Source: Cololabis saira (lineage: Eukaryota > Chordata > Actinopteri > Beloniformes > Belonidae). Taken from it: 64,000 nucleotides of DNA. Positions within the stretch are counted from its first letter, which is position 1; each line of letters starts with the position of its first letter. A program made the position numbers and the translations under genes. The DNA is taken from NCBI RefSeq assembly GCF_033807715.1, contig NC_084610.1, forward strand, positions 5,828,769-5,892,768, given 5' to 3'. Positions 1 to 12,491 of the stretch are shown here, piece after piece. The notes below the pieces were generated by a model. The model saw only the letters and a list, made by a program, of their open reading frames with translations, had not been told where the DNA came from and made no database searches.

Positions 1-3000
1 AGAGATTTCCCCTGGGTGTGACGTCTAGCTATGGAGACCAAAACTTACCCCAGTAACATGGTCTCTGAAAACCAGATGTTTCCCGTTGCTTGCACCCTAA
101 TATCTTCGTCTTATTCTAATTTCTAACAGACAGGAGGCAAGATCTGCTCGCCGCTTGTCACTAGCGTCACATTTGGAGACGGGTGTTAATACCAGGTGTG
201 AACAAGATCCTTTTATATACCAAGTCTAATCAGGGCCACAGATACACATCTATGCCCAAACCTGTGGGACTTAAAACCTTAACTGTACCTACATCGATCT
301 GCACGACCAAGTTGGCACCACGGTGCACAAATTGAAAGAGTTTTGTCGTTTGGCAAAAAAACCCCAACATGCACCAAAATAATCTAAAGCTGTCCAATTA
401 TTATTCTCATCTACAGCATGCAGGCTGCTGACTTTGTTTGTTTTTGCTGGTTTACTTTCACTACCTCGTCATTCTGGAAACAAACCTGTCCGCCTGTTTA
501 CAGATGGCAGAGCTGAGAATAATCCTCATGCACGCCCACACACACTGGCTCCATGCGTACCCTTTCCTTCGCTCTTGTGCATTTTCCACTCCTACTTTAA
601 TAACTGCTCCTGCATGCAGACCTCGGTACGCCCACGCACTTCCTCGTTATATGTCTTTTACTTTGCAGAAATCGGGCTGTCGCTGCACCGAATCCTGAAA
701 CCACAGGTGTTTGAGATTGGTTAATTTTGCCTAATTAGACTTAATGAATGCTAACGAGGCTATCAATGAGGAATCACGTGTGTCGGCAGTGTTTAATTAC
801 CGACTGCATAAATAAAGTGAAGCGTTAACATGAAGTCAGCATATTGTTGACTGTTTATGTTTGGCCAACACACCGCCAGCCAATGTGTTCATTTACATAC
901 ATGATAAGAAAATTGCACTGCATGGCTATTAGCATGTAAATGGCCTCATTCAATATCTAGCCCATTGAGGCAACAATCACACCTCTCAGAGGGCAGAAGA
1001 AATAAGCTCTTTACATGCTGTGAAAGCAGGTTTTAGATGATTTAAATGCAGTTTCTTTTTTTTTCTGCAGGAAAATTTCAACAACAATTAGAAGAGACGG
1101 AATGAGGAAGTGAACTGTGGACGCTTATTTCCTCTTTCTCTTTTCTTCTCCTTTTGTAAGCAAAGGCAGAATGTCACATTTAATATTCACAACGAGCACC
1201 GTGCCAATCCCCCTGTGTTCCCTGGTGCCAGATGACAAGCAGGCTGTCAGGGGTCACCCGGCAATCCGGTCACTCTCTAAACACCCCCTCGGTCCTCTGC
1301 GGAAGTGACCCAGTAGCGTTGCCAGGCCCTCGCCGCGCCCTGCTGTCTCGTGATCTCGCCATCGAGGATTACCGCCGCCCCCTCGCCCATCTCCCATCGC
1401 CTCCAGGAATCCTCCGCTCCTCAGACCCACTCAACAGTTTTACGAGTTGGGATTTTATGAGTTTCATCGTCTTGTGTTTTTTTTTCTCTCTCTCCTCTCT
1501 TTATTTTATTCTAACAGACATTTTTTGCAGACAGCTTTCTCAGCTCATTTCCATCGGATGCCCCACGGGGGAATTGGCAAGCGTAAAGTTGTGTCTATCC
1601 CCTCGCTGCCGCTCGACTTCTTCGGCCATAAAGCAAAGTAGAAATCTGCTTTAGTGATTTGTCAACTTCTGTCCTCGGGGGAGATATAATGTGGATGTGG
1701 GTTATCCTTGAAATCTACTGAGCATAGACGCAGAAGGAGTCATCTTTCAGGAAGTGTTCAACGTTTTCCGTGCGGTGCTACACATGTACTTTTTTGTTTG
1801 TTTGTCCCTGTGATACGATCTGTCTCCATTCATGTGTGGACTGCAGACAAGTCAGCTGCCACCACTTCATTTCCTTTGTCATTCATACGCGATTCCACCT
1901 CTATCCTCTATTGTCCTCCTCTTCCTCCTTAACTCTCTCCTAACACATGCTTGCATGAAAGAAATCTCCTCGTGACCTCCCGTTATCTTCCATCCCTTCC
2001 TGCTTTTGCCGCCCCTCCCTCTCATTCACACCCAGTCCATTACCGTCAGACGGGCCCGCCACGTGCTGCTCCCTTCGTCCCTCGCCGCTCCAACGGGCGG
2101 CAACAATAGAGACAGGAGAGCCAAAATGGCAGCCCCCGCGCACCCCCGCCCCTGTCTGGCCCGTCCCCATGGGGCCGGGCGCATATCGGCCGAGCCAATC
2201 TTAATGCACGTCTTCCGCAACAAATTGGCCAGTTTACTTAAGAGTCTGCTGTGGCCCATGAATATTTGATGTGGTCAGGGCTGTGGAGTGGAGGGATACA
2301 ATGACAGCGGCTTATCTTATTTAGCCAGACAGAGGGGGTCGGATCCTGGCCCGACCCAGAACACTCCAATCCTCTCCGGAGATCTGGAAGAGTCCAATCC
2401 AGGAGAAGTATAGACACGATGAAAACATTTTCTTTCCAGTTGTCCGCACCTTTGAAGTGTAAAAAGCCCAGGTCTTGCAATGGTACCAGGCAGCCGCTGC
2501 CACTGGATGAAAACCAAGCGGAGAGCCAAGCGCTTTCTCTTTCTGTCCCTGTGATTGACATTTGGGAAACATACAATGGGCTTTTTGCACATTTAATGGA
2601 CCCCAGGAGCGATACAACGTACTCCAGGAGGCTCAGTGGGTTCACAGTAAATGAAAATGCTAATTTCGGTCCAAATAAAAAATTAAACGATGTCCACGAT
2701 TCCAGAAAGGGCCGCGGTGCCAGGAGCAGGTGCAAGCCCTCCGTTACATCCTCTGCATCTTCTTTAGGTTGTGCATCCTTACTTTGATTCAATTGCAAAA
2801 CATGAAGACATCGTCCTGGAGGACGAGTGTGAATTATGTGATTTCTCTTCGTGATCACATCCAGGCAGGGACGAAGGAGAGGAAACAAAGTAAGGATAGT
2901 TTTCCCAATTATCCCTTCCCCCATCTCGTCTCCGCGTGCCTTCCCTCCGTCCCTCTGGGCCTCGGGTGGCTGTGTGATTTAAAAAAGGCCTCTCATATTG

Positions 3001-4280
3001 CCTCGCCTGTGATGGCCAGTAATACTGTAGCCTCCAAATCAATGGAGCCTGTCCTAGATTTCGCTGCGGTCTCAACTCTCTCTCTATAAAGGGATCTGGA
3101 GGGCACTCTATATTTTTATTACCTGGAGAGAGAGATGGAGAGACCAGGACCTGGATCTCATTTCACCAAAAAAAAACACACCTACACACACACAATCATG
3201 TGGTTTACACTGATGCACACTCGCACAGACACATGCATGAGCTGATAAATATGTTAAAGTGAAGAAAAAAAAAGTCAAAGAACGCTGATGTCCACCGACT
3301 ACCCGAGAGCCTTCATGGTGTTATAAAAAGGAAGTCCAGCCGCGACTGTCTCTCTTCATTAGACTGATCACACGCACGTAAACACACGCTCTCGGAGGGG
3401 CGTGATGCAAATGCCATGTTGGGCGACGCAGACCCCTCTGCTGACGCTGCAGCAGGGCAGCTTTCTGCAAACACAAATTAGATTGGGCCGCATGTCGGCG
3501 AGAAGCCACAGCGAGACGCATCCTCAAACTTTGCAAAATCCAATAAAGCTCCTTTTTTTTTCTGCGCGGCAACAAGTTTTGACTTTGAGAGACGCTAACA
3601 AATTCTATCGCAAATCTTTAGAGTATGCTGGTCGGCAGTTTTTGAGCCATATTTCAAGCGAACTGCTGCTCTGTGGTTGACGAGACTCTCCTTATCACCT
3701 TGAAGGATTAAAATTAAATTGTCAGGCTAGTTTTTTTTTTCTTTTCCAGAATCAGTCTGAACGTTATTCGACACGCCACTTGAAAGATTACGAGCCTTTT
3801 TAGAAGTTCCTAGTATTTGCATGAATGCCTACTGTAATAATCAGATGTTCACAGGGAGGAGGATTCTGTTTCAAAGGAAAGAAACAACAAACTTAAAAAG
3901 GGCAGTACTGCAAATCTGAGTGTGTCAAAGGTTTGTGACAGATCACGTTTGGCATGTGTGAGAGCCGTCTGCAGCTGAACATTTGTAGTTACTTGATCAG
4001 TTCAGAGGACTTTTAGACCTTTTTCTCTGAACGAAATGGCATCAAATCCTTCTTTCCAAATGACTCCTGCTGGAATAAAGGTGGGCTTTGACCGAAGGGA
4101 AATCAGAAGAACTGCAGTTCCTTAAAGGACCACTAAGAGCTGGCTCTAAAAGCGGCTTCATCTCCGCTGACACCCCCCCATGTTGTAATTTTACAGCATA
4201 AATAACTTCAAGGAAGAAAAATAAATCTTTTTCTTCCTATTGAACAATTGTAATAGGAAGAACAAAGTATATGTACAGCA
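1..4280. other. Gene-free flank, possible regulatory DNA
   Basis: No exon with recognisable protein similarity is seen on either strand; the open frames present are short and of biased composition. Several blocks have balanced composition and homeodomain-like cores (TAATTA, TTAATGA), notably 730-960, 2100-2290 and 2960-3090, and look like conserved non-coding elements. Short CA runs occur near 3180-3200. By synteny (KLF7 next to CREB1 in vertebrates) this could be KLF7 regulatory territory; that is inference, because no KLF7 exon is in the window. Confidence 0.4.
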
Positions 4281-4288
4281 CAAATCAG

Positions 4289-4988
4289 CAGAGGTGTCAA
4301 AAGTATTCACATTCATTACTCAGGTAGAAGTATAGATACTAGAGTTTAAAAATAGTATCAACTCAAGTTTTTTACTCAAGTAAAAGTATAAAAGTACTGG
4401 TTTCAAAACTACTTAAAGTATAAAAGTAAAAGTAATGTAAGGGGAAAAAAGCCATTAAGGACAAAAGCCATTGAAAATGAATGCATGTTAGTATAATGCA
4501 AATATATTAAAGAAGCATATATGTGTACTATTGAGCATTAACATGTGTTTCAGAGAGCAGCAGATATGATGACTAGTTGCCTATAAGTATTGTAATGGTG
4601 CAAAAAGTCAAACTTCAGAGGCATGTTATCATTTATCCTAACCTTTATTGGAATGTACCTGTACATCCAAGTTTAGTTGCAGGAATCTGAGGGAACGGAT
4701 GTAAGAACAAAACTGGACAAGAACATCTGAAACAACCACAACCAAATTCACTCTATCCGGATGGAGCAATTTAACTGGATAGTTTTTTTTTAAAGGCTGA
4801 AATGAAATAGAGTAACGAGGCTGTTTTTAAAATATAAGGAGTAAAAAGTACAGATAATTGCGTGAAAATGTAAGGAGTAAAAGTAAAAAGTCGTCTGACA
4901 AAAAATTACTCCAGTGAAGTATAGATAACCAAAATTTCTACTTAAGTAAGGTAACAAAGTATTTGTACTTCGTTACTTGACACCTCTG
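4289..4988. mobile_element. Non-autonomous hAT-type element (700 bp)
   Basis: The ends are inverted copies of CAGAGGTGTCAA, and the element is flanked by a perfect 8-bp target duplication CAAATCAG at 4281-4288 and 4989-4996. The interior is rich in repeated AAGTA-type words and has no coding capacity. An 8-bp duplication with a CAG..CTG terminus is the hAT signature. It must have been mobilised by a transposase encoded elsewhere. Confidence 0.92.
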
Positions 4989-4996
4989 CAAATCAG

Positions 4997-7392
4997 GGTG
5001 CAACAAATAACCTCATTGTGGTCATTCATGCACAAAAACAAATGAGTCACTGCAGAAGCCAAAGATGTGGTCCAGGAATCTTTCCCAGAATGCTGTTGTG
5101 TTCAAACTACAAAGACAATCTGGACACAATTCAGACTTGATGATCAGATATGGATCAGTCCTTGCCTGAACATTTACTACCTGCTGACAGATTCCACGTC
5201 TGAACGGGCTCTTAGCTGCTCCGTCGTCACCACAGCCCTTTTGACCTCATATTTATTTGCTGACCACTCTTGAGGAGGTCGATGGTGGTTGTTCTCCAAT
5301 GGCTTTGCAATCTCAAAAATGTCTATATCTTTAAAAAGTCCAAGAACCAAACCAACTTAAACTTTGAGTTTAAAAAAGGACACAAAGTTAGTGCCTCAAA
5401 CTATCCTCCAAACATAAAATCTGCTACATTTTTCCGCAAGTACAAGACAAAATGACTTCATGAGTTGATGAAACTTCTTTGGGGTGTATGTGGGCATGTG
5501 AGTAATCTATTGAGACATCTTCGGGGGGGGTTATGAGTTCATCTTTAAAACCAGTCTCTCGCTCGCAGGCCGGACCGGCTAACTCAATTTCACACACTGC
5601 AGGACTGCATGCAAAATATGTGCCAACTTGCCAGCTAACTCTCTTCACCTCCTCGCCATGGCTGGGTGAGAGGGGAGCATCGTCCGCCCCCCCCCCCTGA
5701 ACCTCGGAGCCCCATCCGCCCACCCCGACTACCATCCCGTCATCCATCCCGCGCAACCTTCGTCAGCGGCTAATTACATCTGCTGCAATTCATTTGGCCC
5801 TAATGTGCTTTTAATTGGATTACAGGGCCGGTCGCGGGGATGGGTTCAGGAAGGGGTGAGGAGGAAAAACGCAGAGCGGGCCGTGAGGTGAGGGGACGCG
5901 GGAGGAGAGGCCGACATCAGGGAGGTAACCTTATTATTCTCTCTGAGCACCAGGGAGGCAGAGCAAGGAGGAAAAGATTGGAAAGAAAGGATGAAGCGTT
6001 AATCATGATGCGTAAGAGTTAGGGGGGGGGGGTGTTGGAGTCAGCGGGATTTAGGCCCTAAGAGAAAGTCTGCACATCTGCAACCAACATGAGTGGGGAG
6101 AACACGAGGAGGGGCAGGTGCTCGCAAGGAGTCAAAAAGAGGCTTTGATGTGGTGATTAAAAAAAGAAAAGAAGAGGAAAAAAAGCTGCCCTGTGAAGGT
6201 GCATTTGGGCATTTATGAGTAATATAAGAGCGGGAAAGACAGGCGGCTGCCGGTGGTAGCCAGCGAGGGAAGAGAAAAGATCAGAGCAGCAGGAGAAGGG
6301 ACGAGAACACGGAGGCTGCAGCGGAGAGTGGAGAGCCGAGGGTTCGGCGCGGCAGCGAGACGCGGGAGAGCTGTTTACTGTCAGAAGCCCCCAGTCCTGG
6401 GGGTTTAGGGGAGGCAGGAGAGAGAACGAGCTGAAGTCTGGAGCTTTTAATAGTCTTAGTTCTGAAATCTGAAGCAAGACGAAGGAGGAAGAAAAGATGC
6501 TGTTTCACCCTGACCTGTTTAACTTTTCCAAATGAAAGCCCCCCCCCGCATTTGGTATTCAAGTCACTCCGTCCAGCGAGATTAAAAAGAAGGATTTTCA
6601 AAGAACGAGGTCAATGTTTAATTTTTAGTTGAATTGATAAATAAATTACAGCTGGATCGATGGACTTTTAATCTGCGGCTGGTCTTGACAGGCAGCCAAG
6701 TCTTGCCCTCCCGCCCACCGTTTGCAGCCAGCGCTGGCTGCATGATTACTGATTTCAGCCTGTGTCCAGCAGGCTGACCCTTCATCTCTAATGTCTACGC
6801 CGCCTCATGCACATTTAACACGAGTAAACAAGGCCGAACTCACAGACGTGCACTTCCCAACCTCTTCACTGGGAGGTGACCTGGTATCACTTTAATGAAA
6901 AAGCCAGGAAGCAGAAATCTTTTCATTCACGCAGGTTGCCTTCGGCCCTGGACCACGTGTCTTTAGCTGGTGGGCTAAATGACAACAAGGACTATGTTGA
7001 AACATCTTGCGCGACTGATCGTTGGCGTTTTGTGCAGCTTGAACTCCAGAGGTGAATTTACCTGCAGTTCCTCATCTGACCACTAGGGGTCTCCACTGAC
7101 CTCCGTGTTAAAATGTCAAACTTTACTGATGATACAAATGTATTTACAGCCTGGTTTATGAACTGGTTTTGATCTTCATGGCTTGATTTGATATCCATGA
7201 CAACTGCAGAGGTGATTTTTCTTTTTTTTTTGTATGAATGACTCACTTTGCCCAGACCGAGACCCAACTATGAAGAAGCCACGGGGGACACAACACCGAG
7301 TCTACAATAACCTCCTGGTCTGCTGGTCCACAGTGGCATCCTCGACAAGGTGATGAAGGGGTCATTTCAGATGTCACCACTGAAAGAACCTT
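4997..7392. other. Gene-free stretch
   Basis: No coding exon is recognised. It holds homopolymer runs (G near 5524 and 6021, C near 5688 and 6540) and a purine-rich tract at 5830-6480. The block 5764-5840, with closely spaced TAATTA and TTTAATTGG words, resembles a conserved non-coding element. An old repeat fragment lies at 7070-7215 (listed separately). Confidence 0.4.
7070..7215. repeat. Old interspersed repeat fragment
   Basis: The segment shares an ordered series of words, centred on ACAGCCTGGTT and TTTTGATC/TTTTGGTC, with 21410-21520. The two copies are clearly related but strongly diverged. Reverse-strand translations also match in part (NQAVNTF against NQAINMF), but this reflects shared ancestry of the repeat, not a gene. 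The family is not identified. Confidence 0.5.
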
Positions 7393-7396
7393 TTAA

Positions 7397-7863
7397 AGGA
7401 GCTTGAGGCAGGATTTATGAAAAAAATCCGTATACATTTTAAGTTTTCTAGTAATAATGTCAGATGAAGCGTTCCAAACCAAAAAGAATGAGCCCTCTAC
7501 TGTATCTCTCCGTTGCCTTGAACAGGCTGTGTGCTGCAAAATGTGCTGCAATTCCGGGCCCGAATTTCCCGCGCTGTCCTGCGGATGTGACGTCACATGA
7601 CGCTGCATGCGCGTTCTCGACGGCACACCAGTAAACATTGGATACGCGTTTGAGTCATGGAGGCAGCTTCAACTTGAATTGGGACTGAAAACAGATGCTG
7701 ACATGGCTCATTTCCTACTAACAAGGTAAGATAACATTGTAAGTAATATTTAAAGCTTGATTTGAACGGCGCTGCACGTGCCGGCTTTGCTATTGGCTGC
7801 AGGAACCCCGATGGTCGTCGTAGCGCTAATGAGTCTCATTTCTTATTCTTGCCTCATGCTCCT
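7397..7863. mobile_element. TTAA-target MITE, AGGAGC family, copy 1
   Basis: The element begins AGGAGCTTGAGGCA and ends with the inverted form TGCCTCATGCTCCT, flanked on both sides by TTAA (7393-7396 and 7864-7867). A second copy is at 58137-58466. TTAA duplications are typical of piggyBac and Kolobok elements. A short reverse-strand frame is shared with the other copy, but it covers only part of the element and resembles no transposase I know. Confidence 0.85.
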
Positions 7864-7867
7864 TTAA

Positions 7868-9815
7868 ACAGGGGTTTCTACGTCACATTCATCAGAACCT
7901 CCTGCGGTGCGGCCTGGCTGAAGGAGCCAGGAGTTTCAGGTGAGGACGGCTGGACAGATCGGATCAGAATGAAGTTTTTCGAGGACGAGGTTTGGTTCGG
8001 GCATGTGCACTAAGAGGCTGCTGTCCCGCACATTTGAGATGTTTCCCTGCTCCAACACACCTAACTGTAATGAACCGGTCAGCTCATGCGTGTGGTTCTA
8101 TTCCTCCCTCATGCTGTGCATGTTGCCTCCTCCTCCTCCGTGCAGGTTCCTCCTCCCTGTGGTCTGAATCAGCAGGCTGGTCCGTTTTAAACGCCTTTAC
8201 AAAGTCTGCTCCATCCATCCATCGCGTGGTTAGACTTTCCATAAAATTAATGGATCTTGTTAATCCAGGGAAATGTCACCCCAACAAAAGTCTTTTGGTT
8301 GCAGTCTGGACTCTCGCCTCCTAGACGCCGTTTGTATTCGACAAAAACACTTCTGGCATCTTCTTCTGGATGAAAATCATCACAACAGACATGTTTCCAG
8401 CTTGGACACTCAGTCTATGACTGCTAACGGTAACAGCACGACTGAAAGTATGTTTGTAATTAGTTACACTACTCGTTACTGGAAACTCACTTGGAAAAGG
8501 GTTTCATTTGGTCCAATAAAGCAACTCCAGTGCACTTCGACTCACAACACAAATGCAGTGTAGAGTTAGTTTAATTCCTATCATTGGTACCGGCGTATTA
8601 ATGCGGCAGCGATGAGCTGATATCTTTTATATATTGGAGGTGTAAGAGGCCACCAGCGAGTTTTCTCGTCTGCAGCTGCTGCGTGTTCCTCTCCTGCTTA
8701 ATCTCACCACCCAGAGCTCACAGGCACTCACTGTTTCCATTTTTCCCCTCCTGCAGGGTATTGTTACATACATCTTGTTGCTGTCAAAACAAAAACTTAA
8801 GGAAAGAAAATTTAAGAGGGGATGTGCATTGATTTTTTTTTTTCCCCAGTTCCAGCAGAGCGGCGCTACTTTCAATACAAACGAAATGAGCGTGGCTTCA
8901 TGCAGCTACGCAGCCACGTTTGGTTGAAAATTAAAGGGGTCATCATCCATCAAGTGATGAATTGCTTTTTCTAGTGCAGTAAATGCTTTGATGCACTTTT
9001 GAAAACAATGGGAGACCCTGACCTGTGGGGTAGGAAAAAAACCTGCAGCTTTTTCAGATGAAACTTTGAAAAAATTAATTTATTTGAGAAGAAGCAACCA
9101 CGTGTTTAGGGTCATCTTTTATATATGGGTCAGAAAAGAAGAATAAAAGCAATAATCCACAGGACTGAGTATGTATTATTCTTTCTGAAAGCAATAAGTT
9201 TCTATTAAAAAAAAAATGGACACAACATCCTTTATTCCAAATGATCCATTACCAGGTGATCCTTTACCTTTTACAAGGTGGCCTTGTGGGGATCTTGGCT
9301 GTGACTGTACGTTTGTTTAATTCCCAATTTGCATCACATCTCAATATGTCTCAATTCCTCCCAGCAGAGACGGGAGGAGAGAAATCGAGGCCATGCACGG
9401 GGAGCGAGGGGTGGAGATGACACGCGTTTAACAAACTGAGACGTCCTTGCAAACTATCATCAGTTTTTAATGTGATGTGTGACACAGCTGCATCATCTAA
9501 CCGCTGCTTTCCTACAGCGTGCAGCTGTTTTATTACTTCTGTCGGGGGGGCATCGTGACAGCTTGTGTTTATTTCTTAATCAATATCGCTCCTGATAAAT
9601 CTTGCAACAATTGGCATATTCTCTTTTAATCCTATGTTGTTGTTGTTTTATGTAAAATATAATTAAAACCATCTGAACCATCTTGGTCTTACTATTGCGT
9701 AAGTACAACCCTAAATGAATAAACACATACTTTTTAATATCATTTATTAACATAAAGGGATAAGGAAAAAAAAACCTGCAGGCAACACTAAGTACCCCCT
9801 TTACTGCTTCAATAG
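7868..9815. other. Gene-free stretch
   Basis: No exon, RNA gene or clear repeat boundary is seen. The DNA is ordinary AT-rich intergenic sequence with short A/T runs. Confidence 0.4.
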
Positions 9816-9823
9816 GATCTAAG

Positions 9824-10568
9824 CAGTACTCGAGTTGTAAAAAAAAATCAGGGGGGATGGTGGATTTTATCATATGGAGACAGATAATTTGTGCTGATTA
9901 CAAATAATATAATATATTACAAATAATAGCAGTGACCAAAACACCTGCAGAAATACTGCAGGAATGACATAGCAGCAGTTAAATGCAGCCTTCTGTAAGC
10001 TTTAAATATCCACTGGGCTTACATCAAATACATCAAAACACAACAATAAAAAACACTTTTCTGAACTTATCAATATGACTCTGTCCTTCACAGGATAAGT
10101 AAAATGGATCACTGCAAAAACTCAAAATCTTAACAAGAATATTTGTCTTATTTCTAGTTAAAATGTCTCATTTTAGTAAAATAAATCTCATTACACTTAA
10201 AACAAGACTCATCACTGGAAAAAACAACAATTTCCACCTGTTTCAAGTAGATTTTCACTTAAAATAAGTAGAAAAATCTGCCAGTGGAACAAGATTTTAT
10301 TGCTTGTAATGAGAAGATAAATCTTGTCCCATTGGCAGATTTTTCTACTTATTTCAAGTGAAAACTTACTTGAAAAAGGTGAAAATTGTCAAATAAGTTA
10401 TTTTTCTGGTGATGACTCTAAATGTTGAAATAGCAGTAAAACCACATTCATTGATGAAATGACATAAGGGATGGAAAGGGATGGCAGTTTTACAGGGGGG
10501 ATGATTTTGACCGTTTTTATTTCAGGGGGGGATGCCATCCCCCTCATCCCCCCTCAACTCCAGTACTG
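9824..10568. mobile_element. hAT-type composite element, copy A (745 bp)
   Basis: The termini are inverted copies related to CAGTACTCGAGTTG, flanked by a perfect 8-bp duplication GATCTAAG (9816-9823 and 10569-10576). A sister copy lies at 33300-33984. Both carry, at the same internal position, a segment starting CACTGCAAAAACTC that also exists as a free fold-back element at 19345-19620, so the family appears to be a hAT-type element that captured another MITE before it spread. G-rich runs of GGGGGGATG type lie just inside both ends. Confidence 0.93.
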
Positions 10569-10576
10569 GATCTAAG

Positions 10577-11130
10577 AGAGTTACAGCTCAGTGCTGTTGA
10601 TTGACCCTTGATCATTATCCAGCGTAAAACACCTCTACACATCTTTGCTGCTCTGGTAGATTCAAGTGTGTTTCAATACAAGCCAAGAAGGAAAGACATC
10701 AGCAACAGTCGTTTCACATCAATTTATAAAGGGTTGTAAGGCCATTTCCTAACTATTTGGATTCCAACATCCATTGTGAGAAAGATTATTCATCAATGTG
10801 AAACATTCGAGGAAGCTGCCAATTTTCAGGAGTGGACGATCAAGCAGCTTCAAGACAAAGCCAGACTCAATGTTAAGAGAAATGCAGAAGAAATAAAAGG
10901 TAAATCTCCACAGAATGTTGAATAATGAATGGTCATGACCGTGCAAGTAGGGGAAAGATTGTAGAGGTTTGGCCTGTTTGGAGCCATCAGGAGAACAGTC
11001 CTTCTCTATAAAAATAACGTCCGTTTTTTTGGGGGGGGGTTGCTGTTCGTTAAAATTGAAAAAAAAAAATATTATATTATTCGTAAGATGAAAATGAGTG
11101 GACCAAAATTCGTTCCCAACAATGTAAGGC
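10577..11130. other. Gene-free stretch
   Basis: This spacer between two hAT-type elements has no recognisable gene. A reverse-strand open frame at 10749-11189 runs on into the next element and has no known domain. Confidence 0.4.
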
Positions 11131-11138
11131 GTCGCTAC

Positions 11139-11448
11139 TAGGGATGGGCGGTATGGACTAAAAAAATGTATCACGATAATTTCTGGCATTTATCCCAATA
11201 ACGATAAAAATGACGATAAAAAAAATACCAATTCAACTCCACCTTTTTAACTATAAATCTATCACCACATTCAGTCTTTGGAGCCCCCAAATCACTGCTC
11301 TAAAAGAATACTGAATACTACTAAACTACACCAATCACATTGAATTAATAAAAACCAATTGAATGAATTACACCTGTACTGCAAAACTGGAATGACTCAG
11401 ATCCGCCATGTTTGTTACACAAACACGTATCAACGGGAATTTATCCTC

Positions 11449-11527
<79 letters not shown>

Positions 11528-12483
11528 TCATTTCCTTCCTTCCTCCCTCCCTCCCTCCCTTCCTCCCCTCCCTCCTTCCTTCCTTCCTTCCTTCCTTCCT
11601 TCCTTCCTTCCTTCCTTCCTTCCTTCCTTCCTTCCATCCTTCCTTCCTTCCTCCCTTCCTCCCTTCCATCCTCCCTTCCATCCTTCCTTCCTTCCTTCCT
11701 TCCTTCCTTCCTTCCTTCCTTCCTTCCTTCCTTCCTTCCTTCCTTCCTTCCTTCCTTCCTTCCTTCCATCCTTCCTTCCTTCCTTCCTTCCTTCCTTCCT
11801 TCCTTCCTTCCTTCCTTCCTTCCTTCCTTCCTTCCTTCCTTCCTTCCTTCCATCCTTCCCTCCTCCCTTCCTTCCTTCCATCCTCCCTTCCATCCTTCCT
11901 TCCTTCCTTCCTTCCTTCCTTCCTTCCTTCCTTCCTTCCTTCCTTCCTCCCTTCCTTCCTTCCTTCCTTCCTTCCTTCCCTCCTTCCCTTCTTCCTTCCT
12001 CCCTTCCTTCCTTCCTTCCTTCCTTCCTTCCTTCCCTTCTTCCTTCCTCCCTTCCTTCCTTCCTTCCCTTCTTCCTTCCTCCCTTCCTCCCTTCCTCCCT
12101 TCCTTCCTTCCTTCCTCCCTTCCTCCCTTCCTTCCTTCCCTTCTTCCTTCCTCCCTTCCTTCCTTCCTTCCTTCCTTCCTTCCTTCCTTCCTTCCTTCCT
12201 TCCTTCCTTCCTTCCTTCCTTCCTTCCTTCCTTCCTTCCTTCCTTCCCTTCTTCCTTCCTCCCTTCCTCCCTTCCTTCCTTCCTTCCTTCCTTCCTTCCT
12301 TCCTTCCTTCCTTCCTTCCCTCACACGTACGTTGTGCGTGGATTTAACCCAGAACCATAAATCAGCTTTACACAAAAACGTCACCAATGGGAATTTATCG
12401 TTTTTACCGTGAGATGACAAATTCTTACCGTGGGGAATTTTTTTGACGGTTTATCGTGAACGGTAAAATATCACCCATTCCTA
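11139..12483. mobile_element. hAT-type element swollen by a microsatellite
   Basis: The ends are TAGGGATGGGCGGTAT and its imperfect inverse ATATCACCCATTCCTA, flanked by a perfect 8-bp duplication GTCGCTAC (11131-11138 and 12484-12491). Most of the interior is a giant TTTC/TTCC tract; the true element sequence is only about 310 bp on the left and 160 bp on the right. The right part holds ACCATAAATCAGC, a word also found at the ends of the MITE at 35421-35559. There is no transposase. Confidence 0.92.
11453..12320. repeat. Giant TTTC/TTCC microsatellite
   Basis: About 870 bp of almost pure pyrimidine tetranucleotide repeat. It starts as TTTC units (to about 11530), continues as TTCC, and is interrupted by CCTCCC, CCATCC and CCCTTC variants spaced through the tract. 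All six frames are open over much of it, producing spurious Ser/Phe/Leu/Pro and Arg/Gly/Glu/Lys polypeptides. Long mirror-symmetric pyrimidine tracts can form triplex DNA. Confidence 0.98.
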
Positions 12484-12491
12484 GTCGCTAC

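Noticed and set aside
11453..12320. CRISPR-like repeat array
   Set aside because: Units are four bases with no spacers, in a vertebrate genome.
11359..12420. Open frames of over 300 aa on both strands
   Set aside because: They are translations of the TTTC/TTCC microsatellite; all frames stay open and no codon or domain signal exists.
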